This document shows, piece after piece, positions 12,717 to 23,879 of a stretch of 64,000 nucleotides of DNA (positions are counted from its first letter, which is position 1; each line of letters opens with the position of its first letter). The notes under the pieces are model-generated. The model had not been told where the DNA came from. It saw only the letters and a list, made by a program, of their open reading frames with translations, and searched no databases. The stretch covers positions 244,216,823 to 244,280,822 of the forward strand of contig JBAIZL010000005.1 in the NCBI GenBank assembly GCA_036971475.1, written 5' to 3'. Origin of the DNA: Prosapia bicincta (taxonomy: Eukaryota; Arthropoda; Insecta; Hemiptera; Cercopidae). The position numbers were made by a program, and so were the translations under genes.

Positions 12717-13040
12717 TTAATATATTTGGGAATGATGGAGCAGAAGCTCGTTATCTGTGATTTTATCTTTACGGATAAATAGGTATTCCTATAATTATGT
12801 TGGTATTTTATTATATAATTAGGAGTCTCTATCCAAAGGGCTGCATAATTATTTCAAGTTATAACTTATTAATAAATCACAATTAAATATAACTAAACAA
12901 ATTTACAAGTTACATAAAATGAAATAGAGTGGTAAATATTACGGTAGGATTTATAAGCCTTCAGAATCGAGTTCTTTTATATAGTTTAAATGTAAACTAA
13001 TAAATACTAATAATAAAACAGCCACTAACGGGGTCCTGGT
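12717..13040. other. AT-rich non-coding stretch
   Basis: Nothing recognised between the Tigger end and the 141-bp duplication. Confidence 0.4.
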
Positions 13041-13322
13041 ACAATGTAAGACGACAATCTCCGTAAGACCTACATTTAGTTGAGTAAAAATTATATTACA
13101 ATAAATATTTGAATAAATACATAAATTAATATTTAACAGAAAAAAACCTGACAGCATTCAATAGAAAATATTTTCTCATTAACAATGTAAGACGACAATC
13201 TCCGTAAGACCTACATTTAGTTGAGTAAAAATTATATTACAATAAATATTTGAATAAATACATAAATTAATATTTAACAGAAAAAAACCTGACAGCATTC
13301 AATAGAAAATATTTTCTCATTA
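13041..13322. repeat. Recent 141-bp tandem duplication
   Basis: 13041-13181 and 13182-13322 are essentially identical, each starting ACAATGTAAGACGACAATCT. The near identity implies a recent event or an assembly duplication. A (TA)n tract follows 25 bases later. Confidence 0.95.
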
Positions 13323-13344
13323 AATGGAATAACCATATTTATAA

Positions 13345-13346
<2 letters not shown>

Positions 13347-13401
<55 letters not shown>
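13347..13401. repeat. (TA)n microsatellite
   Basis: Uninterrupted TA run. Confidence 0.95.
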
Positions 13402-13403
<2 letters not shown>

Positions 13404-13609
13404 TAATTCCCTAATTTTATTATGAGAAAATAACTGCGAAATATTATTATTAGATATTTTATAGGAAGTACATAGGTGTCCTACAGGTAGTACAATACCT
13501 CACGTATAGAATGGTGAACGTCCTTGAATAAAATAACTTGATAAGATAATTTATCAATAATTTATTTTAAGCGTTAAGAGTTCTATAAACATATTATGCT
13601 ATAATTAAC

Positions 13610-14055
13610 CACTTTAACATTAGTTTATGACCATCCGAACTTTAAATTTTGTGATTTTGTGAAAACTCTCTGAGACAGAACTTTTTTGATCGCTATGTGG
13701 CGATCTTCATCAGTGTCAAGAAGAAACAAGACACAAATACACAGACATTTACCATAACCTAGAAATCTTACACATCAACAAAGAAGGACCACATCTCAAC
13801 ACACTAAAACAATATGAAATTTACAAACAGACAAATTAGAAACATATTAAACGAACAAACACAATACAAATCACAAATACTCTTTGATACTATCGAAAAC
13901 CTGCCTTTAAAACCGTCACCGCTTAACCTAACATCTCCAAGCAGAAGAGACAGATGACGATCGCCAAATAGCGACAGAAAACGTTCTGCCTCAGTACGTT
14001 TTTACAAATTTACAAAATATAAAGTTCGGATAGTTAAAAAATAACGTTAAAGTGA
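13610..14055 (+). mobile_element. Short Penelope-like element with inverted ends and endonuclease remnant
   Basis: The outer ends are inverted: CACTTTAACATTAGTTTATG on the left faces a matching right end near 14022-14054 (AAGTTCGGATAG... AACGTTAAAGTG). Inside each end is a hammerhead-like block: on the minus strand near 13690-13713, CTGATGAAGATCGC with a GCGATC stem partner; on the plus strand near 13950-13980, CAGATGACGATCGC with GCGACAGAAAACG. Between them lies the C-terminal tail of a GIY-YIG endonuclease. This is the expected layout of a heavily 5'-truncated PLE. Confidence 0.75.
13741..13929 (+). pseudogene. PLE GIY-YIG endonuclease C-terminal remnant
   Basis: The plus strand reads TDIYHNLEILHINKEG followed by HLNTLKQYEIYKQT. 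After a one-base frameshift near 13825 it continues NILNEQTQYKSQILFDTI. The NLEILHI..KG..LNtLeq.EIYK...lLN.Q..f.s..lFD.I pattern is typical of the C-terminus of Penelope-like endonucleases, downstream of the GIY-YIG core, which is absent here. Too short and frameshifted to be active. Confidence 0.75.
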
Positions 14056-17000
14056 TTAATATAAGTTTCACCAAACGTAATGTATTACAAAATTCAAATT
14101 AATATGCTCAATATGCATGTAGACTAACTAGAAAATTTGTAATAAAACAAAAGGTTTAAGACAATTAAAAGGTTGTCCAAAAATATTATTTGAAATATGT
14201 ATATTTAAAGCTTTGAAATTGACAAAGTATTTCTATCGAATATTCCTAGAGTTAATCCCTCGAGGGTAGTCACTACCACCAGAGGTTTGCGTATCTAGCA
14301 ACGATGCGAAGCTTCTACAGAAAAAATATTATCTCATTCGTTATGCTTTGATTCGCCACTGCCCTAAATTATGTGATACCTAGTGATTCCATACAATAGC
14401 TATTTTTATGTGTTTAGGTTATGTTGTAGAACTGCTGTTTGAACACCTATGTTATGTTACTCTATTTATTGTACATTATTGAGTTAAAGTGTTATTATTT
14501 TAATATTTACTATCAGTTAATAAATATATTTCATTTATTTTTGGATATATCTTCCTATAAATAATTTAATGTCATATATTTTAATTTCGATGATATTTCC
14601 AATGAAATCATTCGTTTTTATTTAGTAAATATTTGAACCTCCGATAAAAACCAAAACGCTCCTTAATGTGGTTTATATTACTGTATACCCTTTCCTGTTA
14701 CTAACCAGATTATATTAAATCTTTTATTCACTACATTCTACAGATGAAATATTATCTTCAATCGTCCAGTTCCATTCACCACAAATTTTTATTTATTTGT
14801 AAAACTACTAAAAACTTCAAAAGGACCAACGCTAAATATTTTATATCGCTATCTATACGCATATATCAAATATATTGCAAATTATAGTGCAAAGATGTTG
14901 TGATTTCTTTGTAGATACTTAGGTGGAGCTAGCCTGATAGATTTTATTTCTACTTTTTGTGGCATTGTCACAATTAACTACTTATAGGCAATGCTATAAC
15001 AGTACTAAAACCCTTTACTCACACAGTTCATGTTTCTGCTAAGAAACATGTTTCCACAATACCATAAGTTTCCTTACTCAGTTTACAATTCACTCACAAT
15101 GCCACTGTGCTTAATACATCAAACACTCGAGATTACTTCATTCATTTGGAACAATTCATGTGCTATTTAGTAAAGTATTGTCAAATAGTAATAACAGTGA
15201 CAATAGTGGACAAAATATAAATAAATACACTTAGAATATTTATGAGCACATGAGTCGAGCAATAACTATAGAAAGAGTTATGCAAATTTGTGTGAGTTAA
15301 AACTTACAACTTGCCCGTCCATCCAATTACGTATCATTGTGATTCAAACCATTTATTTGATTATTTATACTACCGCCTATATTTTTCTCCAGAAATACAA
15401 GTAAGACACAGTTCATATATTATCATTGTCCTTCTTGTGAAAAAAAAATACCTCTTACACGGGCTAAGCTTTCTAAATGTGTCTATTTCTGACATTTTAG
15501 GTGATAAATGGTGTAGAATCAAATTTTTATTATTCAAATTATCTACAGTGTTTTGCATCTTTTAGATTTCTGTTCAAACAACTTTAAAACCTTAGGATGA
15601 CCTTGGTTTTTAAAATTATAATAGGTACTTTACGTCAAAAGACAAAATGTTGAAATATCGAAACTATTACGTCACTAAGAAACTTTATTTTTATATTGAA
15701 TACAACAGAAATTGTCATTGGAAAACTCCGTTTAGTATTGTGAGACGTAATATATTGGTAAATTGGCGTCTTTCATGTTTCGCGTCTCCGCCTGGGTTCC
15801 AAGAAGGCCAACGCAGATTCCTGACAGAACTGGAATCCAATATAGATAGAAAACATATCAATTAATCAAATAATTAATTACATTCCCGTAATCGATTAAT
15901 TTATACATCACCTTATCTAGGTTGTACGTACGTGTGATTAATTACTTTTCCAATGACATCTAGGTTTCGCGGAATGTTCCACTTTCTTTATTCCACTCGT
16001 AATGATATAATCACTTAACCTGGAGAATGTGAACAGATAAATCTATTTTACTTTTCCACAGTTTTAACATTCTCAGAACTAATACCCTTAACTAATTACT
16101 ATATAAACAATGATTCCAAGGAGAGTAATCCTATGTTTGGTTCTCTCGGACTCTTGAGCATTATATATTAAAGCATCATGACCAGGAATTAAACGGGTTT
16201 GGAAGGCGTTATGAAGTGGTAACAGATCTTGCCTTATAAAATTCTTCTATTTGACGACTCTAACTCCCCCTTTATTAAGTATTCAAGAAAGATTGCCTAA
16301 AGCAGTAGTGAGGTAGGGACCTCGGACACAATCACGTACATTTTCATATGGATCGATTACATACTCTATTTTTCTCTTTGTAATATGTGTCTGATTTTTA
16401 AACTTTGTTTATAAATACTTTGTTCAAGCATTAGCCTTCTTCCACAATATAGTTCAAGACCTACCAGGAAGTGTGTTAGGCTATTGTGGTCTCCAGGTGG
16501 ACCTTGAATATATTTAAAATTAAAATGGCACGCAAAATCTCGTCGTAGATGATGTAGGGGTGATGGCTTCAATGTATTTAGGGGTCATGTGCAGCATCGC
16601 GTACCTGAAATACACCTACCCTAAATAGGGGCCTTAAATGTATGTAATACATATTATATAATGAATAATATACATTAAATAGTTATACAATAATATTATT
16701 AAATATCTTCTACATATTAAATAAGGAAATGTTAAATCTCCGAAACGCTTCACAGTAAAAATATTACTTTACCACTTGTTTTTCTTCATCTTTCTACCTT
16801 AAGTTAATCTAATAGCTACCTCGTACAGCTCAAAGCTTTTTGATTACTTGCTTGATCTGCCTAATCTTTTTTGTATGGCCACCTGATAATTTATTAATAT
16901 GGTGGTATACCAATCTCCTTTTCATTCTTTAATACATCCATTATAACCCGTCTATTGTCAATGCCTTATTTTGTCACCGTTTATTCTATCAAGTTGGCTA

Positions 17001-19055
17001 TCTTACTAAGCACTTTTACCTTTTTCTTTTCGTTAGTTTCGGCGTTAGTACACTATTGGTCTCATCACAATTCTATACACCTTGTTACATCTCCGCTGTT
17101 CATAATGTTTTTCTACAATTTGTGCCATTAAGACATCCAACAATTCAGTTTGCTCTGTGTGTTTGCGGTAGCACTTTCTCTTCTATTATCCTTGCACTGG
17201 ATATCCCTCCTCCGAGTAATTTGTTTGTGTTACCTCTTCTGTTATTTAATGGGATAGTTCCATGCATTCTTTCACAGGTCAACGTTTCTGTTACCCTGTT
17301 TACAGAGTATTTCCTACATATAACTTCGCATGCAAGCCTTTTTGTACACCGAAATAGTTCTTGGTGAGGGCGAGTCGGGCCGTATATAGAATACTTCTCA
17401 ATATCTCTAGCTAGAATATACTGCCTTAAAAATTAATTTCCGTAGAACATGAATGTTAGGGGTTTGACATATTGAATATATATTATATACGTTTTTATAA
17501 ATTCTATATTTTTACAATTTTAAAATGTATAAAATTACATTTACGGGGACATAATGTGTTGAACATATTTTTAAAAACTGAAGTGTGAAAAAGTAACTCT
17601 TTGCAAACAAGTAAATGTCTAAATAATTTGATCTAGTACTGAATATTTTTAAAATATTGCACTTGAAAAAGATGTATTAACTACCCTTATATATAAGTCA
17701 GACTTGTTATGGGCCACCTGTTTAGTTGCAGTAGTTAATTTGTAGTAATGATGGCATAAATCATTGAAATGCGTATGACAATGGGGTGTATTGTTTTGTG
17801 AATTCGTGAGCAGTTATTTATTTATCTATTAGTTTGATGAGCCTATACTGATTTTTTAATTTTATTTTTAATGATATTTATAAACTAGGTTGGGTGCATA
17901 TTTTAAATATGGCAATATGTGTTGTAATTTTATTGTGAAATAAAACTATATATAAAATTTCAAGTCAAGAAAAACTTTTTTGAAATCGAAGGTTAGGACA
18001 ATGTTTTGAATCTACTAAAGACGGTTTTGGATTTTACACTCCATAATTGGTTTTTAATTATTTTTTTTAAATTGTAAACAGGCAGCCTTAGGTAGTTTTT
18101 CATCTGTTCCTAACCTCAGCATATTTCTATTTAGCAGTGGATCGTAAAATACATTTACAATGTTCTTATCTGAAGACCATGGCATTGCTTAAAGTGCTAT
18201 CTACGGTAGATTAGAAACGTTGACCATAAAATGGTTCGGTGATTAAAGTTTCCGAAAGGAAATTCTGAGGTGGAGCTCGAAGCTAAAAATGAAAAGGAAA
18301 CTAAATAATTTTTATAAATTCTTGTAATAGTACTGAGTTGTAAACCTAACACAACTTAACCTATATCGAACCAGAAAATAGCAGTTTTAAAGATGGGACA
18401 TTATTTGCCAGATTTTTCAAGGTCAACTTTAGTCCATATTATTTTTACTCACTCAATTTTTTTAAATGAATTTATGGTTTTGTATTAAATTTATTTGATA
18501 CTCCGATGTTTAGGAGGTCCATATTTCTGCTCAAGAAATTTCAATAACTGTACATCTAGCTCATTTGATATGTGGTCATAGGGTCAATTTTGAGCTCATT
18601 TATTATTTTTATATCTTAGAAATGCGTAGCAGCTAGGTGAATCTTACTCAACCTTTAAAATGGAGTCCAAGGGTTAATTCAAAGAGTAAAACCTGGAAGG
18701 TTGACGCATAGTGCTGGCCTAATACATGTTTCATGAGTACCATATAGGAAGAAAGCTCTACAGTCCCTGTTAGATCCTACACAACTCCTGTCCAATAAAA
18801 TATGACCTTGGACAGGAATAGACAATTTATAAGTCTTTAGCCTATGATAACAGTATTCTACAAAAATGTTAGTTTAGCACTACTAACAATGTTTAGTTCT
18901 TATGTTATTTCTTGAGACGCAGAGGTTTAAAACCATATTAGGGTTAGGAATATGATAATTGAAAATAGAAGTAAAATACGGTTTCATATTTAAATATCAC
19001 AATATCTATCAAGCCATTTGTTTTAGTCGTATGTGAAAGTAGATGAAGCAGAAAA
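14056..19055. other. Five kilobases without a supported gene
   Basis: AT-rich sequence with only small open frames (15311-15565, 15647-15865, minus 16572-16366, 17056-17367). None has a clean splice context or a recognisable domain. The minus strand of 16.8-17.4 kb has a faint resemblance to the C-terminal part of LINE-type reverse transcriptases (VYRIVMRPIVY), too weak to annotate. Confidence 0.4.
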
Positions 19056-19059
19056 TCGA

Positions 19060-20146
19060 TGTATTTTGTGAATGTTGACAATCGTGCGAAATAGGAGCTT
19101 TAAATATTGCGTGAGTGGGAGAACCACAAGTACCAGAAACTTCATGATCCGTCTGAATGCGAGCAATTGTACGAACTAGAATCTTAATACATAGAGCCAA
19201 AAGCTTCATCTAACTTATAAACGAAGGTAATCCCACGAGCCAGGAACTTCATGTAACTTATTAGTGAAGACAATCACACGAACCAGGAGCTTCATGTAAC
19301 TAATGATTGAAGGCAATCACACGAACCAGGAGCTTCATGTAACTAATGTGTGAAGGCAATCACACGAAATAGGAACTTCATGTAACGTATGAGTGAAGGC
19401 AATCACACGAACCAGGAACCTCATGTAAATAATGAGTGAAGGCAATCGCAGAAACCAGGAACTTCATGTAACTAATGAGTGAAGACAATCACACGAACCA
19501 GGAACTTCATGTAACTTATTAGTGAAGGCAATCACACGAACCAGGAGCTTCATTTAACTTATTAGTGAAGGCAATCCTACGAATCAGGAGCTTCATGTAA
19601 GTTATTAGTGAAGGCAATCACACGAACCATTAACTTCATGTAACTTATGAGTAAAGGCAATCACACGAACCAGGAACGTCATGTAAATAATGAGTGAAGG
19701 CAATCGCAGAAACCAGGAACTTCATGTAACTAATGAGTGAAGAGAATCACACGAACCAGGAGCTTCATGTAACTTATTAGTGAAGGCAATCACACGAACC
19801 AGGAGCTTCATTTAACTTATGTGTGAAGGCAATCACACGAAATAGAAACTTCATGTAACGTACGAGTGAAGGCAATCACACGAACCAGGAACTTCATGTA
19901 AATAATGAGTGAAGGCAATCGCAGAAACCAAGAACTTCATGTAACTAATGAGTGAAGACAATCACACGAACCAGGAGCTTCATGTAACTTATTAGTGAAG
20001 GCAATCACACGAACCAGGAACTTCATGTAACTTATTAGTGAAGGCAATCACACGAAAAATGAACTTCATGTAACGTATGAGTGAAAGCAATCACACGAAC
20101 CAGGAACTTCAATTACTTTGTGGTGTGCGCAATCTCACTAACCAGG
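19060..20146. repeat. 43-bp minisatellite, about 21-24 copies
   Basis: Tandem unit of 43 bp carrying CAGGAACTTCATGTAACTTA and GTGAAGGCAATCACACGAAC. Copies from 19200 to 20112 are well conserved; those at 19060-19200 and the last one are decayed. Variant positions (GGAGC/GGAAC, TTATTAG/TAATGAG, CACACGAA/CGCAGAAA) recur in the same order several units apart (around 19.44 and 19.69 kb, and again at 19.92 kb). Blocks of several units have therefore been duplicated together. It shares its period, but no obvious sequence, with the array at 4.4 kb. Confidence 0.95.
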
Positions 20147-20149
20147 TGA

Positions 20150-20854
20150 AATAAGTTGCACATAATTTTACACTGAAACAGCTTCACACTTAAGCAGCCT
20201 GAACAGTGGCATAAAATCCGTAGCGAGATAATGGGTAAAGTACATAATGAGCTAAAGGTCGGCCACTTTGGCGGCAACAATGTGTGATCCCCAAACGAGT
20301 CACCGCTTGCAATATCTCTCCTCCAAAACGTACCGTTTCACTGGAGGCTAGTAGTCGGTAACGTCCTACATGTGTTCACGGCACAGTATCGTTAAAATAA
20401 CGGCGATAAATATTATTTTAGGACCCGGCGTATTTAACGATACAAGGCTCAAGTTGATGTGTTCAAAATGGGGGCTATAAAACAAAGGGCATCTATGGAC
20501 CACTAAGAGAAGTGCGCAGCATAAAGCCCGTCATGCTATTGTTGCCTGGATTTACAACTGATGCTACAAAGCCTTGACACCCTGTATATACAAGTCATAA
20601 TGTGAAGTGTCAGACCAGTATTTATAGCACATTTACAAGTCGGTAGTTGCAGTCGGCTATACTGTCAGAGTCATTATACAGTCAATTACACGTAACGCGG
20701 ACTTGACGTTCTAGGAACTGATTTTAAACGTTGAAGAACTGTCACAGGATCAAGAATCCCTGGCTGTTGTCAGTGACATGTTCCAGACAGTTTCGATCAT
20801 ACAGAATCTTATTTCCACAGCCAAAGGGCATTAAATACGTGAACAGTTTCAAAA

Positions 20855-20858
<4 letters not shown>
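20150..20858. other. Non-coding stretch of mixed composition
   Basis: GC-richer than average, with several CG dinucleotides, but no long open frame or splice-bounded segment. Confidence 0.35.
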
Positions 20859-20922
<64 letters not shown>

Positions 20923-21056
20923 TGAATCGATACCAACATAATCAAAGGTTTGCCTCTGTGACATGGATTCACGCCAAATCTGATCTAACTGGGAATTTAT
21001 GTATTTACTTGTACATTCTAGTTGACTCTTCCTAAAAGAAGACTCGAGAAGATAGC

Positions 21057-21113
<57 letters not shown>

Positions 21114-21178
21114 AATTTATGTATTTACTTGTACATTCTAGTTGACTCTTCCTAAAAGAAGACTCGAGAAGATAGCTA

Positions 21179-21255
<77 letters not shown>

Positions 21256-21389
21256 TGAATCGATACCAACATAATCAAAGGTTTGCCTCTGTGACATGGA
21301 TTCACGCCAAATCTGATCTAACTGGGAATTTATCTATTTACTTGTACATTCTAGTTGACTCTTCCTAAAAGAAGACTCGAGAAGATAGC

Positions 21390-21437
<48 letters not shown>
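20859..21437. repeat. (TA)n-linked tandem repeat, two full and one partial copies
   Basis: Block A (about 20920-21060) starts CTTGAATCGATACCAACATA and ends GAAGACTCGAGAAGATAGCT. The right half recurs at 21111-21180 and the full block again at 21254-21392, nearly identical each time. Every copy ends in a long (TA)n, and one junction carries (CA)n then (TA)n. A minus-strand frame of 162 codons across it is a repeat artefact. The unit could be a microsatellite-tailed SINE-like element amplified by slippage or unequal exchange. Confidence 0.85.
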
Positions 21438-21441
<4 letters not shown>

Positions 21442-21579
21442 TATTTGTCTTTTAGGATATTATATATACGTTATATATGTATATATGTGTACAAATATGT
21501 ATATACGGGTGATATATGACGTATAAATAATAAAATATGTATACATGAATAGGAATAAAAATAGAAATACAAGAATAAC

Positions 21580-21745
21580 CTAATGAATATAGGGTACAAT
21601 CCAATGCTTATCGTTGGCAAGCAGTATCAACAACATCAGGAATAATCAAGGATCAACAGGATATATTCCTAATGACGTTGGTTAACGGTTCCTAATAACT
21701 ACCAACTAACGGTTTTGGATTGTATATTCAATAAATGTTTTTGTA
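21580..21745. mobile_element. PLE-like paired inverted termini
   Basis: The left segment (GAATATAGGGTACAATCCAA ... CAGTATCAACAACATCAGGA) is inverted with respect to the right segment ending GGATTGTATATTCA. Between them are CTGATG-type words and a stem resembling the other termini, for example minus-strand CCTGATGTTGTTGATACTGC and CCAACGATAAGC. The right flank continues TTTTTGTATTTGTATG as at other PLE ends. No protein remnant. Confidence 0.55.
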
Positions 21746-22840
21746 TTTGTATGTACTTGCTTGTAGTTTCATATCCCTATATATATATATATGTATATAT
21801 ATTATAACATAAACTATGAGGCTTTAGATTAAATTAAGTTAGTTGCTAAAATAAATCATCTATAGGATTTAGCAAAGAAAGACACAAATAGTTTTCTAGG
21901 CGGACAAAGCAGGTACCATGTCATTATCCTTTCCAGGAATGCTATAAGTTGAGTCCGGCAACCATAGACAATAGAGAAGGGTCCATAGTGGTTAAGACGG
22001 GAAATCCAGCTGCCGATATAGCCATGGGAAATAACCGTGTACCGTTAGGTTTAGCTAATTGTAAAACTGTGGGAACTTACAAAGAACATTGGTAGTGGGA
22101 GAAAGATTAGATTTTGAATAAAAACTAAATGATCGGAAGTTGGAGGGGAGAGTTTTGAAAAGAGTCTCAGAGAGAAAGACAGGCAGATTGGTGGGGACCA
22201 GGACCGAAGTGTTGTAAAGGGAGAAATTGATTAAATTAAGTATAGAGTTTTTTTATAAGTAAATTTTAAAAGTGCGACGTAAAAGTTTTTTTTGAAATAT
22301 AAAGTAAGTTTTTTTTGTGTCAAGTGTAAGCGCTGAAGCGAACAAAGCCAGGATTCCAGGTACTCTTCAGAACAAAAAGTATATTTGAATATAAGTGTAT
22401 CCAACAGACATCTATCTTTTAGTTCCAAAAAAAATTTTAATGTCATCAAAATTTATAAAAATTATTCTAGTTTCGCCATTTCTAATTTAAAAGCAAAGTT
22501 CCCGTAATAGCGACCCTGAGAGCAAGAATAAAATTTTAATACTGTTTTCTTTATGTTATTCTATTAGAAATCTAAAGCCTCAGAAGTCCACCTTTTATCA
22601 TTGTAATATTAGTTAAGATATCAATCCTGTCACTGGAAAATATTAATATAAATTTGGAATAATGTGTAGAGTTAATTGAAGAGAATAAATACAAGTGATG
22701 TTTAAAATTGATAAGATTGTTAATTCTTTTATAAACCTGAAGTTGTGACATTAAAAGGTAAGGTAAATAAATAACATTTAAAACTAAATTTAATTATAAC
22801 AAAAGTTAAGTTATAATATATATCTAATAAAAAATCTAAT
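21746..22840. other. AT-rich stretch, nothing recognised
   Basis: Contains a short (TA)n at about 21780 and a purine-rich patch at 22090-22215. The 72-codon minus frame at 22449-22231 lies in low-complexity AT sequence and is not supported. Confidence 0.4.
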
Positions 22841-22849
22841 AGTTATTTT

Positions 22850-22960
22850 TTTTATTAGATAGTTATTTTCCTGAAGATGCTGGTACTATTTTATCGGCGA
22901 AAAGCTTTGAATAAATGTATTCATTAAAAGTATTCTTGTTTTTATAGATATATACATATA
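22850..22960 (+). mobile_element. Solo PLE terminus with hammerhead-like core
   Basis: CTGAAGA (22871-22877) is followed by a GCTGGT...ATCGGC stem and GAAA (22899-22902), then AGCTTTGAATAAA and TTCATTAAAAGTATTCTTG. This is nearly identical to the 3' end of the PLE at 61.17-61.23 kb, so this copy is the extreme 3' terminus of the same family, severely truncated. Confidence 0.8.
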
Positions 22961-23879
22961 ACAGTATGGCAGAAAGTGTCTAATCTCCTTGAAGTTTTAC
23001 GTAAAAGAAATATAACTAAAAGTTATATATAGTGGTTCAGGTTTTAATAATTAGTTTTTATCGACAAACATTGCCGTAGTAGCCAATATTTCTATAACAT
23101 TATAGTTAAAACGAAAAGTGTTTGTATTCAGCATCGTCTTTATAAGACTATTAAATAAAAATTATTTCACTTTATTGTAATTTTATTTATAGAAAAACAA
23201 CAAAATTTGGAGCTGATGGAGCTTTTCATGAGATCTATGTACTCGTATAATGCTTAAACAATACCGCATTATAAAAAAATCTACTCAGCAGTAATAATAT
23301 AGTTTTAAGTGATAATTGTATTTTTAGTATAGGCTATTGGAATATGATTACAGATGGGATATTACCTTAGTGGCAGTATCTTAAGCAGAATGTGTTACCC
23401 CTCCAATTTTCTCTTATCTATTAACTGACGTTGCATCGTGCACGAAATGGAGACATGTACTCTTAATTTTACTGGCCTCTGCTTCCCTCGAGGCATTCGT
23501 AACTTAGAGCGAGTAATTTGCTTTATGCAAAAATACACCTTTCTAGAAAACATTGAACGTTGGATTTTAAAATAAAAATCTTGCAAATCCTTGTCTTTGC
23601 ATATCATTGTGAAAGAAAAGCACTGATTACAACTCACGGGAAGCAAATGACGTCTCTCTTCACCTAATCACATTGCCAAATACATAATAATGTTATGAAT
23701 CACACAAAATATTAAATATAAATATTTAAAATTCCTTTTTCGTCTACATTTACGAGGATGAAGTAATCCTTGAACTGCTAACATTTATAAAGTTTACAAA
23801 ATCGTTACATTTTATTACTCTACACTCTATAAACTGTGCGATGGTAGAGCAATATTTAGTATTCTTCTCTTTGTAAATC
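22961..23879. other. AT-rich stretch with one unassigned open segment
   Basis: 23395-23646 is open on the minus strand (83 codons, many basic residues) and partly open on the plus strand. There are no good splice sites in phase and no domain. I see nothing else. Confidence 0.35.

Noticed and set aside
16366..17400. Possible LINE reverse-transcriptase relic on the minus strand
   Set aside because: Only a short VYRIVMRPIVY-like match. No catalytic box or consistent frame.
20925..20990. RNA polymerase III B box in the 140-bp unit
   Set aside because: The match needs an inserted base and no A box pairs with it.
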